Assembly (NCBI RefSeq): GCF_016920785.2
Contig: NW_024609837.1
Span: 37,689,543-37,753,542, forward strand
Length of the DNA: 64,000 bases
Reading direction: 5' to 3'
DNA from: Ixodes scapularis
Taxonomy: Eukaryota; Arthropoda; Arachnida; Ixodida; Ixodidae
The stretch's first letter is position 1, and every line of letters starts with the position of its first letter. Below the pieces are notes generated by a model that saw nothing but the letters and a program-made list of their open reading frames with translations, was not told the DNA's origin and ran no database searches. Position numbers and translations under genes: made by a program. Positions 1 to 9,499 of the stretch are shown here, piece by piece.

Positions 1-300
1 GACTGCGGCCGCTTTGGCGACGTCGTGAGCGCGATGTCGGCGGCATCCTTGCCATTGCAGTTTTCAAGGCTGGACGGCAATGTGCTGCACCCCTAAGGGA
101 GGTGAACGTCACAAACGGTTCGGAAAACCCAGTAGGGTGGGCAACGATCGCTGGGAACATGCCGCTTGCGACGCGCGAACATATGTCGCTGAAGGCACGG
201 TGTACGAAGGTCAGTACTCGAAACCTCACTTGATGAGGCGACTAAAGAGCACAGGACCGGTCGACCGTTTCCGTCGCATTCTCATATTTAAAAGAGTCTG
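1..300. other. CpG-rich left edge, unassigned
   Basis: The first 300 bases are richer in CG dinucleotides than the following spacer. Two forward frames stay open from the window edge, one for about 31 codons and one for about 77. This could be the tail of an exon that begins outside the window, but I recognise no domain in either frame. A 73-codon forward frame also starts at base 80. Confidence 0.15.
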
Positions 301-1303
301 AAATGTTACGCTAGACAAAAAAAGGTTCTTTTTATTTAAGTGAGAGCTCTTTTGTGTGTGAAATAAAACTTGTTACTGTATCTTGGCGGCATTGGAAGCG
401 CGATATGCTTGGTCTTTTGATTCGCGGTGAAAAAACGCTTTTGTAAAACTCCCTCGCGTAGCGTGCGCTAACGCAAGCGATAATTGTAACGTGTGTGCGC
501 ACTAAAATTACATATTTTTTTCTAAAACTCTCTAATGTAGCTACTTGTCTTTGGAAACTTAAATTTAGCTTCTAAAGAGTCTGTACTTCAAGTCAGGCAA
601 GCCGTCCTGGCCGCGTTTTTGGATACACTTGGGGAGTAAGTCAGCACGCCAATATCTGCATTCGGCTCGGCGACTGTACAGGGACGTCACAACACCTGGT
701 TCATAGAAGGAGAGAGAGGAGGGGCGGGGGAAGGAATCGCTGCTTCGGTAAACACGCTATAGTGATTCACATGCGAGATATTAGTCGGATTTCAGGTTTG
801 CTTACGTCTTATCGTGCAAGTGAATCTGGGAGGTGACATAGGCTGGTGCATGAAAACTGTGGCGTGTTTACCTAATCATCGCCCCCACCCCCTTGCCCCC
901 CTCCCCCCCCCCCCCTCCCCCCACCCTTGTGAAGCAGGTGATGTAACATCCATGGAAACTTGCCAAACGGAGTGCTGCAATTGCCTTGTTGAGTTACTCG
1001 GGAAGCTTTTTCGAATACGCTTCCCGGCCTGTTTTAATTCAAGCGACCCGTTAGGGCCGGTAGCCGTCACTCGACCTGTTGAATGAATTCCTAGGCACCT
1101 TTTCGAAATGCAGTTGTCCACGGACCTTATGATCAGAGATGTCACCTACGAACATTAGTTACCGCAGTCGAGCTCGCAAGTAACTGTAACGGTGCCTGAT
1201 GTCTACTTCAAGCCACGTGCCATATTAGAGTTTGATGAAGGTTGTTTTGGAGAACAGACTTCTATAGTCACTAGGGCAAGCTGGGTGTGGCGAATCCTGG
1301 GTA
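301..1303. other. Intergenic spacer, no gene seen
   Basis: A+T-rich spacer. Apart from the C-rich tract at 882-927, I see no coding signal. Open frames here read through the low-complexity tract and give proline- or glycine-rich nonsense. Confidence 0.5.
882..927. repeat. C-rich low-complexity tract
   Basis: Nearly uninterrupted C with a 13-base run at 903-915. One of about nine poly-C/G tracts in the window. Confidence 0.9.
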
Positions 1304-1360
1304 CTTTATTACGGCTCCGCAGCCAATCAGATTGCAGCACTAGCCAATAAGGACGACAAA
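1304..1360. repeat. Dispersed repeat, copy 1 (partner at 6241-6297)
   Basis: Shares a block with 6241-6297 that includes TTTATTA, GCTCCG, AGCC and ACTAG(C/T)CAATAAG in the same order and spacing, with most positions matching by eye. Probably two old copies of an uncharacterised interspersed repeat. Confidence 0.5.
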
Positions 1361-1560
1361 GGTCCAATCAAGAAGCAAGAACAGATTGAGACGCCCTAAG
1401 TTTCTCAGGTTGTCGGTGGCTGTACCACAGGTGGTCCTCTTAACCTCGCAAGAACTCGCAGATCTTAAAATAAGAAAGTGATAAAGGAACAAATAGACAA
1501 ACGCTAAGGTAAGTAAGAGGTGAGACCACGACCGAATATTGACAGAGCGCACGATGGGAA

Positions 1561-1581
1561 GGGGGGGGGTGGGGGGGGGGG
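1561..1581. repeat. Poly-G tract
   Basis: Nine G, one T, then eleven G. Same class as the other homopolymer tracts. Confidence 0.95.
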
Positions 1582-1727
1582 AGCGCGAACACAAAATAGA
1601 ACGAAACAAAATTTGGCAGCAACCTTTACTTTGATTTGTACTGTAAGGCATGATCGAGACGCTGTATTTGAGAAAGAATCGTTTTTCACAATTTTTTTTT
1701 TTTGTTTTAAATTGAATGGGTGTATAG

Positions 1728-1800
1728 GTCCCATGACGTCAGGTCATGCAATATACTTTCCCGCCAAATTTAGCGGGGAAACTGAAGTGGTGTATACCTT
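1728..1800 (+). repeat. Palindromic 62-bp-type repeat unit (left copy)
   Basis: Contains GACGTCA followed by a palindrome close to CCCGCCAAATTTAGCGGGG. The same order (ACGTCA, then a CCGCTAAATTTAGCGG-like palindrome) occurs in the units at 2716-2895, in the same orientation. The element at 1804-2713 appears to have inserted between this unit and those. Confidence 0.55.
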
Positions 1801-1803
1801 GTA

Positions 1804-2713
1804 GGGTTCCGTGTTTTCGGATAAATAAAAAAAACTCCGAAAAACACTTGCCGGCAATATTTTGGTCAATTCAGATTTATTCGATAAACTCCGAATGTTT
1901 ATGCACCACTCCCACTCCCCCCCCCCCCCCCCCCCCCCGCACACCACACACACACAATTTTTTTTTTTTTTTTACAGTTTGTGCAGCGCAGGGTTAGTAG
2001 TCCTGGGAAAATGCCACCATAATTATCTTTCAAATCTCGGACCGTTGTCATAAGGAGTCTTACGTACTGCTTGCCTTGTTATGGTTGATTCAGGGAAAGA
2101 GGTCATTGTACATTCGAGTCACGACAAAAAAACACTCTTTTGGTTTCCAGTTTCGGCTACACGATTTGTGATTAAGAGAAAGGAGAGGGCATGTTTTTTT
2201 TCTAACAGTGAAAGCTATGGACCGTAGAAATTGTATAAAATATAGAAGAGGGGCGGCTGAAACTTCTTTATAACATTTTTAACCACTTCACCTCACGCGG
2301 CGGCGGGCTAGATTGATGGAATAGCTTGGGATGACTACGAGCTTCCCAGCGACTACCTCCGGAATTTTTTTTTTATTTTAAGTTATCGACGTTTATCAAA
2401 ACAACACTTGTGTGCGACTTTTGTCGTGGGACAAATTAGCATTGACATTGACAAAGGCGCCAAGGCCAAATTAAGAAAAATTAATTGATACAAGCGCGCT
2501 TTCTTTTCTATCTAGCATTCGTTTACATCCGGTTAATATTCACTGTATATATTCATTTTTAATAAGAAACACTGCTAAATTAAACTAAAAATTTCGGAGA
2601 ATTGGGAATCAAACAAATATAAAATTTGATCAACTTCGACTGTTCGGTAAAAATAAACTCAGAAAAACACCCTCCGAATTTGACGAAACATAAACTCCGA
2701 AAATACGAAACCC
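1804..2713. mobile_element. TA-flanked terminal-inverted-repeat element, non-autonomous
   Basis: The left end reads GGGTTCCGTGTTTTCGGA. The right end, reverse complemented, reads GGGTTTCGTATTTTCGGA, so 16 of 18 bases match. TA lies directly outside both ends (1802-1803 and 2714-2715), as expected for a TA target duplication. Inside both ends, copies of ACTCCGAAAA-like sub-repeats occur. There is no transposase frame in the 910 bp. It contains the 22-base C run at 1917-1938 and a CA/T-rich stretch. A TA target is typical of Tc1/mariner-type elements, but the superfamily is not proven here. Confidence 0.6.
1917..1938. repeat. Poly-C tract, 22 bases
   Basis: Uninterrupted run of 22 C, followed by a short CA repeat and a long T run. 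Confidence 0.95.
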
Positions 2714-2715
2714 TA

Positions 2716-2895
2716 TGTGCAAGTGACGTGACGTCAATTTTTTTTTTTGCTAAATTAAGCTGGGAACCCGAATTTGTCTGAAGTCACGTCAGGTTACGTG
2801 ACATCAATTTTCCTCCTAAATTTAGCGGGGAATTTGAATTCCTGTATAGGACACGTAAAGTCGATTTCGCCGCAAAATTTAGCAGAAAATACACG
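2716..2895 (+). repeat. Three degenerate 62-bp palindromic units
   Basis: About three head-to-tail units, each with an ACGTCA/ACGT block, a T run, and a palindromic core (GCTAAATTAAGC, CTAAATTTAGCGGGG, CGCAAAATTTAGC). The core resembles that of the satellite at 8634-9350 (CCGCTAAATCTAGCGG). Confidence 0.55.
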
Positions 2896-2899
2896 AAAG

Positions 2900-3514
2900 G
2901 ACAGACGGACAGGCGGGCAACCTTGTGGGATTGAGTGGTAGCCTTAAAAAAAACATTTCACGCTTTGATGAAAAGAAAACCCGAGAAAAAAAATTAGAAA
3001 GAGGGAGAGCCTAAAAGCCCTGCGTACATGCTTTATTAAATTTCACTTAACACGACGTCGCCGAGAGGGGAGCGGTATTAGGCAAATGCCTTTCCGAATC
3101 AGGACCCCGTACAAGTGTCCTCACCCCGCCACGTCCGTCAGGGAGGTTCAAGAAGGGATATCTTTTGGTGCCGTGGCAGTCCTTCGGGTAGTGCGTCGAC
3201 GAGAGATCGAGGCGCGAATAACTTGAGCCTACTTATGCTAATAAGCCTGTGAGCCCTCGGCTCATTTACGGCATGTTGGGAGACGTGCACTTACCACGCC
3301 GTCTGCGTCTCGTCAAGGATAGTTGATGAGACAGAGGGAGCGGCGTCTTCCTGGGTAGCAAGAGGTCTTTAGAACGCAAAGGGACCGCCTCTTCAACGCG
3401 TCACTTTATTCGCTTGCACAGAGCTTAGATCTTTCTCATTGAAGACAATTTGGCACGCTACAGAAAAACCTCGCTTAAGCCGTGGTCACCGTGCTTATAT
3501 TTTTATTAAAAAAA
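2900..3514. other. Unassigned spacer
   Basis: Moderately G+C-rich between 3050 and 3480. No open frame of note and no recognised repeat. Confidence 0.4.
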
Positions 3515-3690
3515 GCATCCTGCATACAAATTCGATCGCGTGGCACCGCGATATCCGTGCTTCGAATGCCGCATGGCAATGAGTTTAAGGATAAACTTGG
3601 ACACGCGGCATTTGAACCACGGAAATTTCGGTGACTCGTGTTTGCAGACTGTCTCTTGTATGATGTAAATGGTGTGTGACTGCGACTTTA
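3515..3690. repeat. Dispersed fold-back repeat, copy 1 (partner at 48641-48814)
   Basis: The core is an imperfect inverted repeat with arms of about 33 bases, around CCGTGCTTCGAATGCCGC on one side and GCGGCATTTGAACCACGG on the other. The whole segment aligns with 48641-48814 through GGCAATGAGTT and GTGACTCGTGTTTGCAGACT. On the minus strand the arm carries a GGTTCGAAT-like tRNA B-box, but I see no convincing A-box, so a tRNA-derived SINE is only one possibility. Confidence 0.6.
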
Positions 3691-3699
3691 AGAAAGCAA

Positions 3700-6240
3700 C
3701 TGAACAACCAGAGGCACTCCATTGGGAAACGTTGAGTCACGAGGTACAGTGTTTCAGTGTTGCCTGAAGGCTGTGACTGCAGCTAGTGCAACGACATCCT
3801 TAGGCAGAGCTCTTGACATAATTAGTGAGTAATATCATTTTATTAAAAAAAGGTTCCCACATTTTTTGGGGATAATATAGCTCGATTACGCGTCTGGCAA
3901 CTAAGTACGCTTTTATTTTAATTCTTGAACCACGTATGTAACAAACCTGGCTTTCGCGTGCAGCTACGCAAAAAAAAATGTGTGTATTTAACTTTAGGAC
4001 ACTGGTGTGTAACTATTTTTTTTTTTAATTTTTAGTTGTTATGCGTTTTGTTTGTTTTTGCAAATGTGTTTAAACATAAATTGGCGCACTAGCCGCGCAA
4101 TGTTGCTTACCTCTAGAAATCACTGGTAGATACGCTGTCGTGGCGGTTACCGTCGGCGTCGGCGCGCTCTCTACTGTTGTAGCCTGGATCCACCTCACTT
4201 CAAACCCAACCAGGATAGACAGCACAAACCGCCGAAGGATGGGCCGCCCAAGCATCGTGTTATCCAAACATGCCACGCTGACAGGTCACTCACGAGAAAA
4301 CGGGAATACACTGGCACGACGTTGAGGCACAGTATTCCCAGCACCTGCCCCTATCCCCCTAACACCAAATATATCAACACCCACTGTACCAGGTGTGACG
4401 ATAACCCACTCAAAACAACCAAAAGGTGTCGTGTGTTACACCAAATTGAGTCGATTAATTATCCAGGCGCGAAATCGCTGGTGAGGTTCTCGGAGGTCGA
4501 GTGCGTCGTCATCGGAGGACTGTTTTCCGATGCGTGTGAGTTGTTCTCGCAGGGGTTCCCTTGGAGAAATCCGAGTTACGAGGGCCAGCCTGCCCCTGCG
4601 GTCTCCCGTATTCCTCAAGCACGCCGGTATACTTCGATTCGCTTCCGTAAGAGCAGCACTCCGAGATCGTCTTAGAGCATAAGAATGATTTTATCCGCTG
4701 CATTTCTTTTTTCTCGCCCGCTCCTTCTGATGCAAACTTGGCAGTCCGCGCACGACGAATGAACGTCAACGTGCGACGTTTCCGTGGCCGACGACCGACC
4801 GAGCGTCTTCCCTTGGCGGCGTCACTGACACACTGCGATCGATGTTTTGCGGAATCGGCGCATGGCGGCGCCATGTGTCGGCGTTCGGGCAAGGAGGAAA
4901 ACGTGAGGTCACAGCTGACGTAGCTGTGCCGTCATATTCGCGGGGAGCCGCACACGGCAGATGCATGGAAATGCATTACGTGCGCGGACGAGGTGGTGGA
5001 TGTTGATCAAGTTGAAAATTACCCGAAAGTGTATGGAGGCGAAACTTGTCGAGCACTTCGAGGGCAGTTGAATTAATCTTTCTACATTTTACGTCTCTAA
5101 ACAGGGCCACAAATATAATACGAGGTTCTGAGGACCACGTTCAACCTTCGCTACTTCCAAAACCCCATTAAACTTGGCACCCTTACACGGGACTACCAAG
5201 CTGTGCTGCTTGCTCCATGCGATACACGACTTTATGAAAGACAGTCACATCTTATGAGCTTCACCATTTGTCTCCCTGTCTCAAATCAACGTGCCAAAAT
5301 GTACATTCCGGATGCGGCTTTGCATGCCGATCACGCCCGGCGGAACGCGAGCACCTCATGTAGAACCCCGTAACACTGGTCAACCACGCGCTTGCATCAA
5401 TAAATAAACCTTCGGGAGTTACCCGGTTACCTCAGAGCCTACTTCTTCGAGTTAATCATCTTCACCGGTAAAACCAAACTCCTTTCCTGGCTGTTAACCT
5501 TCACTATGATGAGGGAACACTGCCGCGAAACATTCGCCCATGGATCGACGGATGCCGACTATTTCCTGCCGTGTATGTTTGTGAGTGTTTCCGTGTGTAG
5601 CACGCTCTCTTTTTGTTTCAGCCCCCAACCACCTAAGCAGAACAAGATATGACGAGGCGCTTGTGAATATATATTTTTTTATTCCTTTTGCCCCTTACTT
5701 CTCCGACAACACCTCTCCTCTTTCTTATCACGGGGACGACGGTGTGGCGTTGTCAAACGTGCTTGGTACGCCGGGTGGCGCAATATCAAAGGCGGCGAAC
5801 AAGTCGAAGAACACCATGTCAAGCTGCTGGCCATCTGTCGTTGGTCGGTTGCCAGCTGCGTACCTTGTCTGTCATGCGGTAAACGAGCCGCATTTGTGTC
5901 GGTTACACCTGTGTCGTATTGCGCTATGCAAGATAGCAACGTGGTGAAGTGAAGAAGTGCTCGCGCTACCAACACGTGCGCCCGGGACATCGTTCGGAGC
6001 CTTTGGACTGTAAGGACTCGCACTGGACGTAGCGAAACGTAATGTCGTTCTGATAATTATGTCGGAAGATTAAAACGATACAACACCTTCGCCCTGCTCT
6101 CGTTTCAGTTGCTGGCAATACAACTGAAGGGGTCGAATTGTCAACAAAGCACCCACTACAGCTGCGTGCTCACGCTGTGGATATTCAGAGGGGCACTCGC
6201 CGACAGCTTAAACATCGTAGGGTGTGACTCGCATTTAGAA
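3700..6240. other. Unassigned spacer with a CpG-rich part
   Basis: CG dinucleotides are frequent at 4140-4990. Open frames there include a 117-codon plus-strand frame (4322-4675) and a 127-codon minus-strand frame (4509-4892) that overlap it. Neither has a recognisable domain. A 120-codon frame at 5585-5947 also shows none. I cannot say whether this is a promoter region, an old repeat or exon debris. Confidence 0.35.
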
Positions 6241-6297
6241 TTTTATTAACGCTCCGTAGCCGCAGAGATGCCGCCACTAGTCAATAAGAACGCCCAA
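6241..6297. repeat. Dispersed repeat, copy 2 (partner at 1304-1360)
   Basis: Matches 1304-1360 over about 56 bases with scattered substitutions. Confidence 0.5.
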
Positions 6298-6534
6298 GAT
6301 AAAGTCACGAGGTAGACGTTTGATGATAATAGTGCGCGCCTTGCATTTTTCACGCTGTCGGTTCAGAAAAAGCATTCAGGCAGTCCAATGGCCGAGCTTC
6401 CATTGCCCTGCAGGAGGCGGGTGTGTATAAACCTACGAAAGGGAATCGATACGTAATGAAATCTGTGCGAAACTGAGTAGGGCAGGAATGAATAGGGTCA
6501 CGGCAGTCAGCTTTTAAAAAAGGTCAATCCCCCT

Positions 6535-6557
6535 CCCCCCCCCCCCCCCCCCCCCCC
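6535..6557. repeat. Poly-C tract, 23 bases
   Basis: Uninterrupted run of 23 C. Confidence 0.95.
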
Positions 6558-6559
6558 AC

Positions 6560-8633
6560 CGAAGCTCTCCGTATTTCCCAGTGCCGGCAAATATACATGT
6601 CTAGCCAGTACAAAATCAAGTTTCACTTTTAATTTTATTGTGTACCGTATTCTCGACAGTTATTGAATTAGTTTTGATGTAACAAAGCCAAAGCGCCCCA
6701 GTGAATACCGGCATTGAAAAAGTACACCTTATTATTTCAGGACGGCTAGAGTGCATAACAAGCTCGCGCCGACGTCGCCTTTAAAAAAAAAATCGCATTT
6801 GGGAATGGGCACATGCGACGACGCGAACTTTGGCGATTTTATCCCATTCTCAATTAACCTGGTTGGTTTTCATAAACGCCGTTTTCTCGAATTCTTTTCC
6901 GCATTTTTGTATGCTCTCGTGAAAACATCAGCAGGTGCGGCGATCCTGTGCTTAAAATGCAAGCGCACGGTCTCTTCTCCCTGAGCAGAACTAAGTGAAA
7001 AATAAACACTTAAAAAGGCTCGAGGTACACCTAACCACTTCTTTTGAGTTGTGAATGCGAAAGCACGCACGCCGCGCTTTGCTCCCTTCTTTAATCTGCG
7101 GCGTAAAACGCGCTGACCTTGGACGTAGAAAGGTGGAGCCGCTGCCTCGCGGACACGCAGCGCCATCGGGAGAGCGATCGTACAAACTGTCGTGTGCCTT
7201 ACGGCGCGAGGAAGGAACAGACAGCAACGTAATTCCCAGCCGAACGAACCCCTTGGTCGATTCCATGCGCCTTACAACCGATAAGAGGCGAGCGAACGCG
7301 GTGTTCACTGATAACGCAACAGTGTGATAACACAGTCAGGATGACACCACGCAAACTGGTGCGCTGCGGCCAATGGGAGCCTTGTCGACGCGCGCCAGCC
7401 GATGGGACCGAAGTGTAAAAGGTGCCATTGGCTAGCTTTGCGCGTAATTTCCTTAAGGTGCCGTTTTGCATGGTTTCAAAGCTGATGACGTCAGCTTGCT
7501 CCATGAGGCAGTTAATGATTTCGCAATAAAAATTAAATATGCTTAACAAAGCCAACAGCCTCCGTTTATGGGAAGCTTGTGTGAATGTTTAAAAAAAAAG
7601 AATTAAGCATTCAACGGCAGGAAGTTAAATCTCTTTCCTTTTCATTGAACGTTTATTTTTTATGTTGCATGTTTTTTATGCGTAGTGTCGCTGTCTCTTG
7701 ATGCGAGAGAAACGTTACCAGCACAACGGCTATCTCGTTGAGATATTCAAATCAAAAAACAAAAATGCGATGAGATGAAAATAGAAGAATGAACAGAATT
7801 CGTTTTACTCTCGAAGAAAAGTTGACTGGATGATAGCTCTCCTCGTGTTTCTTATTCTGCATCAATCTAGATATGCTTTCCTCTTTTCCTGATTGAATTT
7901 CGAGACCCCTTTTCCGACACCTCTCGGGTTGCTTCGGTGAGAGCCCTTGCTTTACTTATTCATTCTCTAACGTTCTATTCCATTTCTTTATTTTCTATTT
8001 AGTCGCATCATTTCGTATGCATTACTTTACTTTTTCATTACGCTTCGCCGACGATGATACCGTTCTTTCAGTGTGTAGACTATGTTTAATGGGGTCGCGC
8101 GCAAGCAAACACCTTTACAAAATGGGACTTATGTAAGATTTGAGTACCATAGCTTTCTCGCGCTCGTGTGCACCTTATATGTAGACATATATATTTACAT
8201 TCTGGCGTTCCTTTACGCTCAGTGTATAGAATGTTGACATTCCCTTCTGCCCGACGAGGAACTACACCGTTTCTTCTTTCGTCTTGTCGAAAAATATAGA
8301 CAAGCTTCTTATACTAGTATTCACCTCAAGAATAGTAGTAAAAAAAAAAAAGCCTGCCTCCTCGCGAGTTGGTCGAATTTCCTCCTTAGTGTTTTGAAAT
8401 AAGATATAGGTATAAGCATTGCTTAGATTAGCTTTATGTTATTTTCTCAAAAAGTACACGTTTCAAACCCCAAAGGCATCGCTTCTTCTTACGACAACCA
8501 AATCTCGTGAGGACTACTTTGCGCACTCCATCAGTAATGCGTACAAAAATTATTTTAGAGCGCAGCTCTTAGGCGCCCGTTTCCGGCTTGACCGGCGTCG
8601 CCGTCGGCGTAACCGCGCGGTGCATTATGGGTA
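6560..8633. other. Unassigned spacer
   Basis: Open frames of 77 to 118 codons on both strands at 6750-7560 overlap each other and show no domain. The stretch 7560-8630 is A+T-rich with nothing recognised. Confidence 0.4.
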
Positions 8634-9350
8634 AATTTCCCCGCTAAATCTAGCGGAAAAAATTTCCCCGCTAAATCTAGCGGAAAAAATTTCCCCGCTA
8701 AATCTAGCGGAAAAATTTCCCCGCTAAATCTAGCGGAAAAATTTCCCCGCTAAATCTAGCGGAAAAAATTTCCCCGCTAAATCTAGCGGAAAAAATTTCC
8801 CCGCTAAATCTAGCGGAAAAAATTTCCCCGCTAAATCTAGTGGAAAAATTTCCCCGTCAAATCTAGCGGAAAAAATTTCCCCGCTAAATCTAGCGGAAAA
8901 CTGTCCCCGCTAAATCTAGCGGGAAAAAATTCCCCGCTAAATCTAGCGAAAAAATTTCCCCGCTAAATCTAGCGGAAAAAATTTCCCCGCTAAATCTAGC
9001 GGAAACAATTTCCCCGCTGTAGCGAAAAAATTTCCCCGTCAAATCTAGCGGAAAAAATTTCCCCGCTAAATCTAGCGGAAAAATTTCCCCGCTAAATCTT
9101 GCGGAAAAAATTTCCCAGCTAAATCTAGCGGAAAAACTTTTCCCGCTAAATCTAGCGGAAAATATTTCCCCGCTAAATCTAGCGGAAAGTTTCCCCCGCT
9201 AAATCTAGCGGAAAAATTTCCCCGCTAAATCTAACGGAAAGAATTTCCCCGCTAAATCTAGCGGAAAAATTTTCCCGCTGAATTTAGCGGAAAACTTTCC
9301 CCGCTAAATCTAGCGGAAAAAATTTCCCCGCGAAATCTAGCGGAAAAATT
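8634..9350. repeat. Hairpin satellite, about 27 copies of a 25-27 bp unit
   Basis: Tandem array in which each unit carries the palindrome CCGCTAAATCTAGCGG flanked by TTTCC and GGAAA. Each unit can fold on itself: TTTCC(C)CGCTA pairs with TAGCGGAAA across a four-base centre. Copies are well conserved, with single substitutions and one clearly truncated copy near 9011-9029. Unit length varies through the A run. There is no unique spacer between units, so it is a satellite and not a CRISPR array. The palindromic core also occurs in the degenerate repeats at 1728-1800 and 2716-2895. The array ends abruptly where the CACGTG cluster begins. Confidence 0.97.
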
Positions 9351-9352
9351 TT

Positions 9353-9495
9353 GGTCACGTGACCCGGGTGGTCACGTGACCCCCTCCCGAGGTCACGTGA
9401 CCTCTGAGGGGGCACGTGTTTGCCCCCACGTGACCCCACCAAGGTCACGTGCCCTCGGGGGGGTCACGTGACCCCCCCCCCGAGAACACGTGGCC
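9353..9495. promoter_or_regulatory. Cluster of eight CACGTG palindromes (E-boxes)
   Basis: Eight CACGTG hexamers occur in about 140 bp. Several are extended to GGTCACGTGACC, a full 12-bp palindrome. They are separated by C- or G-rich linkers. CACGTG is the known core for bHLH and bHLH-ZIP factors (USF, Myc/Max, TFE/MITF, CLOCK-type), and GTCACGTGAC matches the lysosomal CLEAR-type site. No transcription start or gene is recognised nearby. It may be a real enhancer-like array or simply the second half of a composite satellite. Confidence 0.75.
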
Positions 9496-9499
9496 CTCA

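Noticed and set aside
1504..2053. Proline-, glycine- or phenylalanine-rich open frames
   Set aside because: They read through poly-C/G and poly-T tracts.
3515..3690. tRNA gene from the GGTTCGAAT-like box
   Set aside because: No A-box at the right spacing and no cloverleaf; the box lies in an inverted-repeat arm.
4322..4675. 117-codon frame as a LINE C-terminus
   Set aside because: A Cys pair is present, but the following His/Cys and RNase H motifs are missing and the minus strand is equally open.
8634..9350. CRISPR array
   Set aside because: Units are contiguous with no unique spacers, and the setting is eukaryotic.
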